Positions 7,897 through 17,691 of a DNA stretch of 64,000 bases are shown here, piece by piece. The stretch comes from Gammaproteobacteria bacterium. GTDB taxonomy: Bacteria > Pseudomonadota > Gammaproteobacteria > Xanthomonadales > SZUA-36. Under the pieces are notes generated by a model, which was given only the letters and a program-made list of their open reading frames with translations, made no database searches and was not told the origin of the DNA. The DNA lies in the NCBI GenBank assembly GCA_030426265.1, contig JAUHYP010000001.1, positions 207,054 through 271,053 of the forward strand, in the 5' to 3' direction. Position 1 is the stretch's first letter. Each line of letters starts with the position of its first letter. The position numbers were made by a program, and so were the translations under genes.

Positions 7897-9921
7897 ATGA
7901 ACCGAATGCTCATCGCAACGCTCCTTGTTTCACTGGCTGCCTGTCATCCGGCATCCAGGACCCAGGCCGATACCGGTGACTCGGCCGGGGACGAACGCCC
8001 CGTCCTGGCGCCTGCGGCGCTGACCGAACCACCCCGCCTGGGAACCGCTGCCGATGGCGCATTCTGGCCCATCGGTGACACGGCCCTGCTCCTGGCGGCT
8101 GAAGGTGAGGGCGGCCTGAACACCTATGCCATGACCGGAGAACGACTCCAGGCCTATCCCCAGGTGACCGCCGGGATGGTCGAAGTGCTGCGAGACGGCC
8201 AGGCGGAGCCGGTGGCGGCCCTGGTCTACGAGGCAGACCGCAGTGAGTTGTCGCCCTGGCGTGTGAGCGACGAAGACGGCTCGCTCGAAGCGCTGCCCGC
8301 TGTGCCCATACCGGTCCACGATGAACTGACGGGCCTGTGCAGCTATCGCAGTAGCCTGTCCGGTGGCTGGTACGTTTTCGGCACCACCGACGAAGGCCTG
8401 CTGCACCACTGGGAACTGTACCACTCGGGAGATCGTTGGCAGGGTCGCCTGCTGCGCACGATTCCCGCCGGCAAAGGCGCCGGTTTCTGCGCGGTGGATG
8501 CGGCCGACGCCCAGGTCTACGTGGGCGACGAGGAGCTGGGCATCTGGCGATTCGGCGCAGAACCCGAGGCGGACACCACGCGGGAACTGATCGACCTGGT
8601 CGCACCACGTGGACAGCTGGGCGAGGAGATCAAGGGCGTGGACATCTATACGGTCCGCCCGGGCCTGGGGTACCTCGTCGTGGCAGATGCAGGGGAAGGC
8701 TTTCTCAGCGTGTACACCCTGCCGGATGGCGAGTACGCCGGCGCGGTCGACGTCGATGGCCTGTCCGAGGCCGAGGGCGTTGCCGTACTGGCCACCGCCG
8801 GTGGCGGGTGGCTGGCGGTCGCCGACGAAGACCAGTCCGACGGCGCCAGTGAGTTCAAGCTGCTTCCCTGGGCGGAGACGGCTTCCGCATTGGGACTGGC
8901 GGCCGCCGCCGAGGCGGGCGTCCCCCAGGGCACCGTCGCGACCGTCACCCCGACCGTGGAGACGGAGGTTGTCGACAGCTGGGGCGACGCTGCCGACGAT
9001 CCGGCCATCTGGGTGCACCCGGAGGATCCCTCAAAGAGCCTGGTCCTCGGGACCGACAAGAAGGGCGGGCTGCACGTGTACAACCTGGGCGGCGAGTCCA
9101 TCCGGTTCTTCCCCGACGGCCGGATCAACAACGTCGATGTTCGCGACGGCTTCACGCTGGACGGCGAAACGGTCGCCCTGGTGACGGCGAGCAACCGTAC
9201 CTGGAGCAACATCTCCATCTATGCCATCGACCCGGTGACCGCCGAGGTCAGTGAAGTGGCTGACGGCCGGCAAGCGACGGGCCTTCCCGACCCTTACGGC
9301 ATGTGCATGTACCGCAGCGCCCGCGATGGCGCGTTCTATGTCTTCGTCAACGGCAGCGGTGACGGCCTGACGATTCAGTTCCGGCTGACCGAGACCTCGC
9401 CCGGACGTGTCAGTGCCGAATCGGTGCGGGAGATCCCGGTCGGCGGCCAGGCCGAAGGCTGCGTCGCCAACGATACGACCGGCGAGCTGTTCATTGCCCA
9501 GGAAGACTACGGCCTGTGGAAGTACGGGGCGGAACCGGGTGATGGGGCAGACCGTACCCTGATCGACAGCGTCGAAGGCGAACACATGGTGGCGGACATC
9601 GAAGGCGTGTCCATCTGGCACGGCGCCGACGGTGGCGGTTACATCGTGGCGTCCAACCAGGGCGAGAACAGTTACCTGCTGTACCGCCTCGAGGGCGAGC
9701 ATGAGTATGTCGGCAAATTCCACGTGGTTGCCGATGCGGAATCCGGCATTGACGGGGTGTCCGAAACGGACGGTCTGGACGTGACCAGCAAACCGTTGGG
9801 GGAAGCCTACCCGGCGGGCATGCTGGTGGTTCAGGACGGGCGCAATATCGCTCCGGCCGAGCGGCAGAACTTCAAGTACGTGTCCTGGACGGACATCATC
9901 GAGGCGGTCGGGGACGACTGA
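7897..9921 (+). CDS. Tandem-domain 3-phytase (beta-propeller phytase)
   Basis: DSWGDAADDPAIWVHPEDPSKSLVLGTDKKGGLHVYNLGG and NNVDVRDGF BPP signature; degenerate N-terminal copy repeats the same fold; signal/lipobox SLAAC. Confidence 0.9.
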   Translation: MNRMLIATLLVSLAACHPASRTQADTGDSAGDERPVLAPAALTEPPRLGTAADGAFWPIGDTALLLAAEGEGGLNTYAMTGERLQAYPQVTAGMVEVLRDGQAEPVAALVYEADRSELSPWRVSDEDGSLEALPAVPIPVHDELTGLCSYRSSLSGGWYVFGTTDEGLLHHWELYHSGDRWQGRLLRTIPAGKGAGFCAVDAADAQVYVGDEELGIWRFGAEPEADTTRELIDLVAPRGQLGEEIKGVDIYTVRPGLGYLVVADAGEGFLSVYTLPDGEYAGAVDVDGLSEAEGVAVLATAGGGWLAVADEDQSDGASEFKLLPWAETASALGLAAAAEAGVPQGTVATVTPTVETEVVDSWGDAADDPAIWVHPEDPSKSLVLGTDKKGGLHVYNLGGESIRFFPDGRINNVDVRDGFTLDGETVALVTASNRTWSNISIYAIDPVTAEVSEVADGRQATGLPDPYGMCMYRSARDGAFYVFVNGSGDGLTIQFRLTETSPGRVSAESVREIPVGGQAEGCVANDTTGELFIAQEDYGLWKYGAEPGDGADRTLIDSVEGEHMVADIEGVSIWHGADGGGYIVASNQGENSYLLYRLEGEHEYVGKFHVVADAESGIDGVSETDGLDVTSKPLGEAYPAGMLVVQDGRNIAPAERQNFKYVSWTDIIEAVGDD

Positions 9922-9931
9922 TCCTCTTGGG

Positions 9932-9956
9932 GCGCCGGGACGGCTCGTCCCGGCGC
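9932..9956. terminator. Perfect 11-bp inverted repeat between convergent phytase and iolE
   Basis: GCGCCGGGACG-GCT-CGTCCCGGCGC. Confidence 0.6.
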
Positions 9957-9978
9957 TCATTGCCGTCCAGGCCGTTCC

Positions 9979-10863
9979 TCAACCGGGTTCGCTGACCCAG
10001 GCCGACAGCTTGCGGTGCCCCAGGGTCGCGTAGGTGACCGGGTCGGCCACCGCGGGATCCTGTTCGGCCTCCACCACGAACCACCCTTTATAGTCGGCCT
10101 CGCGCAATGGCGCGAACACGGCCGGGTAATCGACACAACCATCCCCGGGCACCGTGAACACGCCCCGCAGCACGGCCTCCAGGAAGGAGAGATCTTCGTT
10201 CAGAACCGTTGCGAGCACGTCCGGGCGGATGTCCTTGCAGTGCACGTGGGCGGTACGGGCCGCGTACCGTTGGGCCGCCGCGACGGGGTCGCCGCCACCG
10301 AAGGTCAGGTGACCGGTATCGAGCAGCAGCGACACCTGTTCGTTGCTTCCCTCCATCATCCGGTCCACGTCCTCGCCCGACTGCACGATGGTTCCCATGT
10401 GATGGTGGTAGGCCATGCGCATTCCGGCATCCGCCATCATCGACGCGAGTTCGCCCAGCCGGCGATTGAACCGGGGCCATTGCGCCGGTGGCAGCACCGG
10501 GCGGGCCGACAGCGGCGCGCGGATGTCCGAGTGGGTGCAGCCCGTGACTTCGGCACAGACCATGACGTCGCTGCCCAGGGCGGAAAGAAGCGCCAGGTGG
10601 GCCTGCATGGCGGCAAACTCGGCCGCCGCATCGCGTTCCAGCAGTCGCAGGCTGTACCAGCCCGAAACGAGCGCCAGGCCGTGCGCCGCCAGTCTCGGCC
10701 CCAGGGATTCCGGGTCGCGGGGAAACTTGTGTCCCAGTTCGACGCCCTCGTAGCCGGCCGCCGCGGCCTCACGCAGGCAGGTTTCGAGATCGATATCGCA
10801 GCCGAGTCGCGGCAGGTCATCGTTGCTCCAGGTCAGCGGGTTGATCCCCAGGCGTACGTTCAT
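9979..10863 (-). CDS. iolE: Myo-inosose-2 dehydratase
   Basis: MNVRLGINPLTWSNDDLPRLG...LREAAAAGYEGVELGHKFP; TIM-barrel xylose-isomerase-like. Confidence 0.92.
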   Translation of the reverse strand: MNVRLGINPLTWSNDDLPRLGCDIDLETCLREAAAAGYEGVELGHKFPRDPESLGPRLAAHGLALVSGWYSLRLLERDAAAEFAAMQAHLALLSALGSDVMVCAEVTGCTHSDIRAPLSARPVLPPAQWPRFNRRLGELASMMADAGMRMAYHHHMGTIVQSGEDVDRMMEGSNEQVSLLLDTGHLTFGGGDPVAAAQRYAARTAHVHCKDIRPDVLATVLNEDLSFLEAVLRGVFTVPGDGCVDYPAVFAPLREADYKGWFVVEAEQDPAVADPVTYATLGHRKLSAWVSEPG

Positions 10864-12683
10864 TGTTCCCGTGCTCCCCGGTAGGCGGCGCGGGCCTCGG
10901 TCACCCTGTCGCTGTCGGAGACGTCCGCCACCGGGACGTCCCACCACGCGCCGCCGGCCTGCGTGGACAGGGACGGGTCCGTATCGATGACGATGACGGA
11001 AACTCCCCCCCGTGCGCGCGCCGCGTCCAGTGCAGCAGCCAGGCCGTCCAGTCCCGCCACGTGCTCGGCATGGGCGCCCATCGACGTGGCATGCGCGGCG
11101 AAATCGACGCGACCGGGGCCGGTGGGCAGGAGGTTGTTGAATGAGTCCCCGCCACAGGAAGACTGAAGCCGCTCGATGCAGCCAAAGCCGCCGTTGTCCA
11201 GCAGCACGATCACGAGGTCGATTCCCATGGTGACGGCCGTGGCGATCTCGGAGTTCATCATCAGGTAGCTGCCATCGCCCACCGTCACGACGACCTCGCG
11301 CTCCGGCCCCGCGAGCTTGACGCCCAGCGCACCGGCAATCTCGTAGCCCATGCAGGAATAGCCATACTCCAGGTGGTAAGCACCGGGCCCGCTGGCCCGC
11401 CAGAGTTTGTGCAGTTCGCCGGGCAAGCCACCGGCCGCGCACACGACGGTGGTCGCGTCGGTGGCGAACCGGTCGAGCACGCCCAGGACGTGCGCATCAC
11501 CCGGCAAGCCAGAAGGCGAAGGCGCGAACGCCTCGTCGATGCGATCGTTCCAGTCGCGCCGCGTCGTGGCCAACTGCTCCCGCCATCCGGACGCCATGGC
11601 GCCGCAATCGACGGTTTGCGCAAGGGTCCGCAGGGCCTCGTCGGCATCCGACATCAGGGCCAGCGCGTTCCACTTGATGGCATCGTGGCGGCAAGGGTTC
11701 ACGGCGATGATGTTCGCTGCGGGCTGGAACAGCGTATTGGAAGCGGTGCTGAAATCCTGCAGGCGCGTACCGATGGCGAGAATGACGTCCGCCTCGGCCG
11801 CCAGGGCGTTGGCCGCCGCGCTTCCGGTAACGCCGAGCGCGCCGGCGTTGCAGTCGTGCGACCAGGGCAGGGCGCCTTTGCCGGCCTGGGTTTCCACCAC
11901 GGGAATTCCTGCGGCCCTGGCGAAATCCGCCAGGCGCGCCTCTGCGCCGGAGTACAGCACGCCACCCCCAGCGATGATGAGCGGGCGCTTTGCTTCGTTG
12001 AGCAGGCGGGCCGCTTGCGCCAGTCGCTCGCGATCGGCGCGGGGGCGGTGGGGCCTGTGCTCGACCGGCTCGAAGAAGGCCTCCGGCCAATCGTAGGCTT
12101 CGGGTTGGACGTCCTGTGGCAGACACAGGGTGACCGGGCCGCAATCGGCCGGGTCGGTCAGCACCGACAGGGCGCGCGGCAGGGTGTCCAGCAACTGTTC
12201 CGGACGGGTGATGCGATCGAAATAGCGCGACACCGGGCGGAAACAGTCGTTGGCGCTGACCGTGGCGTCCCCGAAATCCTCGACCTGCTGCAGGACCGGG
12301 TCCGGGCGCCGCGAGGCGAACACGTCCCCGGGCAACAGCAGGACCGGCAGGCGATTGACATGCGCGAGCGCTGCGGCGGTGACCATGTTGGTCGCGCCCG
12401 GGCCGATGGACGTCGTGCAGGCCATCATGCGTCGGCGCCGGCTGGCCTTTGCATAGGCCACGGCGGCGTGCGCCATGGCCTGTTCGTTGTGGGCCCGGAA
12501 GGTGGGCAGTCGTTCACGCTGGTGTTGCAGCGCTTCGCCCATGCCGGCGACGTTGCCGTGGCCGAAGATCGCCCAGCAACCTGCGAACAAGGGCAGGCTG
12601 TCTCCGTCGATGATCGTGTGCTGCGCGCCCAGGTAGCGTACCAGCGCCTGGGCGGTCGTCAGTCTCCGGGTCGAAGCGCTCAT
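10860..12683 (-). CDS. iolD: 3D-(3,5/4)-trihydroxycyclohexane-1,2-dione acylhydrolase (TPP enzyme)
   Basis: TTAQALVRYLGAQHT, TPP-binding GDGSYLMMNSE, gene context; start at MSASTRRL. Confidence 0.93.
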   Translation of the reverse strand: MSASTRRLTTAQALVRYLGAQHTIIDGDSLPLFAGCWAIFGHGNVAGMGEALQHQRERLPTFRAHNEQAMAHAAVAYAKASRRRRMMACTTSIGPGATNMVTAAALAHVNRLPVLLLPGDVFASRRPDPVLQQVEDFGDATVSANDCFRPVSRYFDRITRPEQLLDTLPRALSVLTDPADCGPVTLCLPQDVQPEAYDWPEAFFEPVEHRPHRPRADRERLAQAARLLNEAKRPLIIAGGGVLYSGAEARLADFARAAGIPVVETQAGKGALPWSHDCNAGALGVTGSAAANALAAEADVILAIGTRLQDFSTASNTLFQPAANIIAVNPCRHDAIKWNALALMSDADEALRTLAQTVDCGAMASGWREQLATTRRDWNDRIDEAFAPSPSGLPGDAHVLGVLDRFATDATTVVCAAGGLPGELHKLWRASGPGAYHLEYGYSCMGYEIAGALGVKLAGPEREVVVTVGDGSYLMMNSEIATAVTMGIDLVIVLLDNGGFGCIERLQSSCGGDSFNNLLPTGPGRVDFAAHATSMGAHAEHVAGLDGLAAALDAARARGGVSVIVIDTDPSLSTQAGGAWWDVPVADVSDSDRVTEARAAYRGAREQ

Positions 12684-14611
12684 GTCGTCTCCAGGCAGGC
12701 GTTCCGCCAGAGCGAGACGATGCGTCGGTAGCGTTCCGCGATGGCGGCACGGGCAGACGCGTCGTCCAGCTTGCCGGTGAACCAGGCCCTGGCGGGCTCG
12801 CCGAAAATACTGCGCCCCACGGCGAAGCCTTTCATGTAGGGAACGCCGGCCGCGGCGCGGAACCCTTCGCGAAGGACATCTTCCGCGGCGTCCAGTCCCA
12901 GCAGCACGATCCCTTTGCAGTGGGGGTCGCAATCGTCGATGACGGCGGACACCGCGCCCCATCCGGCCTGGCTCTGGGATTCCAGCTTCCACCAGTCGGG
13001 AAAAACGCCGAGGTTGTAGAACCGCCGCATGGCCCGGGGCAACGTCGTGTCATCGACCGCATGGTGCGCCGACGGGCAGATCACCTCGAGCACCAGGCGC
13101 CGGTCCTGGGCGCAGATTTCCGTGTACAGCGCACGGACCCGCTCCTCCTGGGCCAGTCGCAATTCCAGCGGATCATCGGGGTGATAGAAGACCAGGCACT
13201 TGATCACGTTGAGGGGAGGCAGGCCCAGCAATTGCTGGCCGAGGCCGGCGCCGGCCTCGAAGGCCAGCGGGCGTGAACCCGGTGTTTCGACCGGGCAGGC
13301 CGTCCAGAGTCCGGAGGCCGACAACCGGTCCATCGCCTCGCCACCGAAACGCTGGTCGACAATGAAGCCGCCGCGAACATCGCCGGGCAGTTCACTCGCC
13401 ACGGACAGGGCGGCCTCGGCAACCAGTGTCTTGAAGGTCGCAATGCGCCCGTGCGGCTGGCCCGTCTCGTTCGCCAGGTCGATGAACTGGCTACGGTGGT
13501 CGAAGGCCAGCACGCAAAGTGGACGCGGGTCGTCCTGCCAGGTCGTGGAACGATGCAGCCGGATCAGTTCCGGATCCAGGCGAGGCACCCGGGGCGTCGG
13601 GTCGCGTTGCAGGAACGCATCCAGTTCGATCCGGCTGGGGATGGCCGGGGTGCAGCCGTGGCGGGCCACGACCAGGGCGCCACAGGCGTTGCCCATGGCG
13701 CCGCACTCGGCCGGTTCCCGGCCGGTCAGCCAGCCGCCGAGAAAGCCGGACAGGAAGGCGTCGCCGGCGCCCAGCGTGTTGAACACCTCCACCGGCTTAC
13801 CGGGCGCCAAGGTGCCGTCATCGAGGGCATCGATCGGGCCTGGTGGGAAGACGACGCACCCATCTGCGCCGCGTTTGAGCACAATCCAGCCATCGCTGAG
13901 CTCGCGCACCCGGCGCAAGGCGGCCAGCAGGTCGTCCTCTCCACCCCCGGCGATCCGAATCTCCTCCTCGGTGCCCACCACCATGTCACACAGGGGCAGG
14001 ACATCCGCCAGCACCGCGCTGGCTTCCGCGCATTGTTCGTAGCGGCTGGCGCCATCACCGGCCGCCACCAGGCCCCAGAGGACGGGGCGGTAATCGATGT
14101 CCAGCGTGACGTGGGTCCCACGTTCGCGTGCGCAGTTCATGGCCCGGACCACGGCAGCCCGGGTCGAGGGCGTGGAGAGATGCGTGCCCGTCACCGACAG
14201 CATGCGCGCGGAGCCGATGAACTCGGGGTCGATGTCGTCTTCGACCAGGCCCATGTCGGCGCAGCGTTCGCGGTAGAAGATGTGCGGAATGTCCTCGCCC
14301 GCTCCGATACCGAGGATGACCAGCGCCGTCAGGCGATCGGGGTCGGTCGTCACGTGGCTGACGTCGACGCCTTCTCCCGCCAGCGCTTCGCGTACGAACC
14401 GCCCCATCTGCTCATTGCCGACGCGGGCCAGCATGGCACTGCGCAGCCCCATGCGCGACAGGCCAGCGGCCAGGTTCGCCGAGGAGCCGCCCAGGTACTT
14501 GGCGAAACTGCGCATGTCCTCCAGGCGCCCGCCCACCTGCTGGCCGTACAGGTCGACGGCCGCCCGACCCAGGCAAATAACGTCCAGGCTGCGAGTACCG
14601 GCCTCAGGCAT
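12680..14611 (-). CDS. iolC: Fused 5-dehydro-2-deoxygluconokinase with C-terminal DUF2090 (aldolase-like, IolJ-type) domain
   Basis: PfkB kinase motifs GGSSANLAAGLSRMG and GAGDAFLSGFLGG, followed by a long second domain (LCVLAFDHRSQFIDL...). Confidence 0.9.
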   Translation of the reverse strand: MPEAGTRSLDVICLGRAAVDLYGQQVGGRLEDMRSFAKYLGGSSANLAAGLSRMGLRSAMLARVGNEQMGRFVREALAGEGVDVSHVTTDPDRLTALVILGIGAGEDIPHIFYRERCADMGLVEDDIDPEFIGSARMLSVTGTHLSTPSTRAAVVRAMNCARERGTHVTLDIDYRPVLWGLVAAGDGASRYEQCAEASAVLADVLPLCDMVVGTEEEIRIAGGGEDDLLAALRRVRELSDGWIVLKRGADGCVVFPPGPIDALDDGTLAPGKPVEVFNTLGAGDAFLSGFLGGWLTGREPAECGAMGNACGALVVARHGCTPAIPSRIELDAFLQRDPTPRVPRLDPELIRLHRSTTWQDDPRPLCVLAFDHRSQFIDLANETGQPHGRIATFKTLVAEAALSVASELPGDVRGGFIVDQRFGGEAMDRLSASGLWTACPVETPGSRPLAFEAGAGLGQQLLGLPPLNVIKCLVFYHPDDPLELRLAQEERVRALYTEICAQDRRLVLEVICPSAHHAVDDTTLPRAMRRFYNLGVFPDWWKLESQSQAGWGAVSAVIDDCDPHCKGIVLLGLDAAEDVLREGFRAAAGVPYMKGFAVGRSIFGEPARAWFTGKLDDASARAAIAERYRRIVSLWRNACLETT

Positions 14612-15431
14612 CGCGGTCCACTCCCTTCGGCCACCAGAACGCCGCTTCCTTGTCCATGGTCCAGCGGTGCTCTTCGGTGAATTCTGGAATGGTGTAGGGA
14701 TTGTCCGGAAGGTGGCGAATCACCCAGCTGTAGTACATGCCGTAGCCCGGCGCGGCGCATTGCGCGTGGTCCAGCCCGGCGGGTATGCAGATCGAGTCGA
14801 ATTGCCGAACCTTGAAGACGTCCTCGCCGAGCTCGGCATGGCCATAGCCCTGCGGCTTGGTGAACCGGTAGTGGTAGATCTCCGGCTGGTCGTGGTGGTG
14901 CGGCGGGTAGCTCGACCAGCCACCGGGCATGTTCACAACCTCGCCCAGCACCAGGTGCGCACCTTCCGGTGCGTTGGTTCCGTCGAAGATGGTGCGGACG
15001 AATCGCAGGCAGCGTTCGGCCACCTGTCCGGCACCCCGGTGCTCGTTCGGGACGTTTTCCGGGAGGTAGACCCGGGGCTCGAAATCCGCCGTGTTGCCGC
15101 ACCGGTAGACGGTGAACTCGGTGGTTGTCTCGGCCCTCAGCTCGAGCGTCGACCCGGCGGGGAAGTGCACACAACTGGCCGACTCGTCGAACAGCGAATC
15201 GCGGCGCAGCCCGAACGATTCCGATGCGTCGCCGCTGGCTTCAACGCGTCCGGTGACGATGCCGTGCATCAGTAGCAGGGCTGTTTCGCTGGTCGCTTCC
15301 AGCCGGGTGCTTTCTCCCGCTTCGAGGCACAGGACGGCCAGTTCCAGGCCCTCGTGTTTCGCCAGTTCCGTCAGGCCCATGCCGAAGCCGGTGCGGTGGT
15401 CGGTGACATGATTCTGCTGATTCGCATTCAT
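14604..15431 (-). CDS. iolB: 5-deoxy-glucuronate isomerase
   Basis: GGWSSYPPHHHD, EIYHYRFTKPQGYGH; start at MNANQQN. Confidence 0.92.
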   Translation of the reverse strand: MNANQQNHVTDHRTGFGMGLTELAKHEGLELAVLCLEAGESTRLEATSETALLLMHGIVTGRVEASGDASESFGLRRDSLFDESASCVHFPAGSTLELRAETTTEFTVYRCGNTADFEPRVYLPENVPNEHRGAGQVAERCLRFVRTIFDGTNAPEGAHLVLGEVVNMPGGWSSYPPHHHDQPEIYHYRFTKPQGYGHAELGEDVFKVRQFDSICIPAGLDHAQCAAPGYGMYYSWVIRHLPDNPYTIPEFTEEHRWTMDKEAAFWWPKGVDRDA

Positions 15432-15448
15432 TCGAAAATCCTCTTCAT

Positions 15449-16582
15449 TCAGTCCTGATGGACACGAACCCAGCGCGCTTCGCCGGCCGATCGTTCGATG
15501 GCGTCCATCACGCGCTGCACGCGCAGCCCGTCGTTGAAATCCGGCCACGCCCGGGTCCCGTTCGTGGCCGCGCGCAGAAAATTGCGCGCCTCGATGACCT
15601 TCAGGTCGTTGTAGCCGAGGCCATGCCCCGCCGCCGGGTTGAACGCGGCGTAGTCCGGATGCGCCGGCCCGGCGAGAATCCGGCGGAACCCCTCACGGCC
15701 GCGACCGGCGGCGGATTCATAGACCTGGAGCTCATTCATGCGCTCCTGGTCGAACCTCAGCGCGCCGCGGCTGCACGACAGGTCGAAGGCCAGGCCGCAC
15801 TTGTAGCCAGACGCCACCCGGCTGGTTTCGATCACGGCCGGAACCCCGGATGCCAAGCGACAATGGGCGCTGGCGATGTCTTCGTTTTCGACCGCGCGGC
15901 GCGCACCGGACGCCGGGTCGCGGCGATGGCTCACGACCGTCGACAAGGCCCCCATCACTTCGCTCACCGGGCCCAGGAGCCAATCCATCAGGTGCAACAG
16001 GTGGCATCCCAGGTCGGCCAGCGCGCCCGAACCGGCGAGGCTGCGTTCACAGCGCCAGCTCCAGGGAACCTGCGGGTCGGCCATGTAATCCTCCAGGTAT
16101 CGCCCGGAAAAGCTGACCGGTTCGCCGAGTTCACCCGACTGGATGATCTCGCGCGCCAGTGACAGCAAGGGGTTCACCGCGTAGTTGAACCCGACCAGGT
16201 GGGCCCGGCCCGAGGCCGTCGCCGCAGCTGCGAGTTCCGCTGCTTCATCGGCCGTGTGGGCCAGCGGCTTCTCGCACCAGACGTGCTTGCCGGCCGCGAG
16301 CGCTGCGAGCGCCATTTCATGGTGGAGGTGGTTGGGCGTGCACAGGCTGACCGCGTCCACGTCGGGATCGTCGAGCAGGGCGCGCCAGTCATCGCCATGT
16401 CGCGCGAAGCCCATGGAGGCGGCGGCGGTCGATGCCCGCTCCGCATCGGCATCGACCACGTGGATCAGCCGTGGTGGCGTTACTTCATCGAAGACGCCAC
16501 CGACCGAGCGCAGTGCAATGGCGTGCGCCCGGCCCATGAAGCCGGTCCCCACGAGCCCAATGCCCAAAGCGCTTCCAGACAT
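15449..16582 (-). CDS. Gfo/Idh/MocA-family oxidoreductase, putative inositol dehydrogenase
   Basis: GLVGTGFMGRAHA Rossmann motif, CEKPLAHT motif, first gene of the iol operon. Confidence 0.85.
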   Translation of the reverse strand: MSGSALGIGLVGTGFMGRAHAIALRSVGGVFDEVTPPRLIHVVDADAERASTAAASMGFARHGDDWRALLDDPDVDAVSLCTPNHLHHEMALAALAAGKHVWCEKPLAHTADEAAELAAAATASGRAHLVGFNYAVNPLLSLAREIIQSGELGEPVSFSGRYLEDYMADPQVPWSWRCERSLAGSGALADLGCHLLHLMDWLLGPVSEVMGALSTVVSHRRDPASGARRAVENEDIASAHCRLASGVPAVIETSRVASGYKCGLAFDLSCSRGALRFDQERMNELQVYESAAGRGREGFRRILAGPAHPDYAAFNPAAGHGLGYNDLKVIEARNFLRAATNGTRAWPDFNDGLRVQRVMDAIERSAGEARWVRVHQD

Positions 16583-16620
16583 GCCGGTTGTTCTCCTCGT
16601 TCCGTGGCCGTTCCCGGATC

Positions 16621-16634
16621 GGAATTATTATTCC
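16621..16634. promoter_or_regulatory. GGAA-N6-TTCC palindrome upstream of the iol operon
   Basis: GGAATTATTATTCC, 39 bp upstream of the start codon of the 15449..16582 gene. Confidence 0.65.
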
Positions 16635-16667
16635 ATATAGATAGTTTATAAAAAATACATTTCACTT

Positions 16668-17666
16668 TCAGGGCGATTCGATGCGCCCGCTGGCCATGGA
16701 ACGCTCGGCGGCCGCGGCGAGACGCAAAGACAGGAGCGCCTCCTGGCCGGTTGCGAGCCCCCCATGGTCCGCGCCGGACTGGCCGCGCACCACGTCGATG
16801 AAGGCGCCGAGCTGGCGCCGGTAGGCCTGCTCGTAGCGTTCCAGGAAAAACGGCAGGGCCGGTTCGGATAGGAAGCCGCCCGCCGTGCCCAGCACCGTCC
16901 GCGTTTCTGAATCATTGTCCGCCCGCGCCACGCCGTCGGCGCAGAAGACTTCCAGTCGCTGATCGTACCCATACGCGCAACGGCGGCTGTTGGTGATTTG
17001 GCACTGGGCGCCCGTGGCGGAGGTCAGCACGACCGTGGCCGTGTCAACGTCACCGGCCTCGCCGATGGCGGGATCGACGAGACAGGATCCGGTGGCGAAG
17101 ACCCCGGTCGGCAACTCGCCCAGCATCCAGAGCGCCATGTCGAGGTCGTGGATCATCATGTCGCGGAACAACCCGCCGGATCGGGCAACGTAGTCGGCGG
17201 GCGGGGGCGCTGGGTCCCGGCTCGTGATGCTGATCACTTCGATCTTGCCCAGGCCGCCCTGGCGGACCGTGTCGTGAACCCGGCGAAAGGACGGATCGAA
17301 GCGGCGGTTGAAGCCCAGGAACAGCGGCACGCCCGCCGACGCCGCGACATCGACGCTGGCCTGGGCGCGCTCGAGGTCGAGGTCGAGCGGCTTTTCGCAC
17401 AGGATGGCCAGGCCCCGGTCGGCGGCCGCGGACACCAGTTCGTGGTGCGTGTCGGTCGAACTGGCGATGATCACGGCGTCGAGCGTAGCGTCGGCGAACG
17501 CCTCGTCCACGGTTCGCGTGGCCGCGCCATGCGCTTCGGCCAGCGAGCGCGCCGCCTGCGGATTGATGTCGACCACGGCGGCGAGCCGCGCGTCGGGCCG
17601 GCCGGCCAGGTTGGCAGCATGGATCCGGCCGATGCGTCCGGCCCCGAAAAGACAAACGTTCAACAT
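16668..17666 (-). CDS. iolG: Myo-inositol 2-dehydrogenase
   Basis: FGAGRIGRIHAANLA, CEKPLDLDLERA, DMMIHDLDMALWMLGE typical of IolG. Confidence 0.9.
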   Translation of the reverse strand: MLNVCLFGAGRIGRIHAANLAGRPDARLAAVVDINPQAARSLAEAHGAATRTVDEAFADATLDAVIIASSTDTHHELVSAAADRGLAILCEKPLDLDLERAQASVDVAASAGVPLFLGFNRRFDPSFRRVHDTVRQGGLGKIEVISITSRDPAPPPADYVARSGGLFRDMMIHDLDMALWMLGELPTGVFATGSCLVDPAIGEAGDVDTATVVLTSATGAQCQITNSRRCAYGYDQRLEVFCADGVARADNDSETRTVLGTAGGFLSEPALPFFLERYEQAYRRQLGAFIDVVRGQSGADHGGLATGQEALLSLRLAAAAERSMASGRIESP

Positions 17667-17691
17667 GTTCAGTGCTCCGTGAGCGGAAGGG

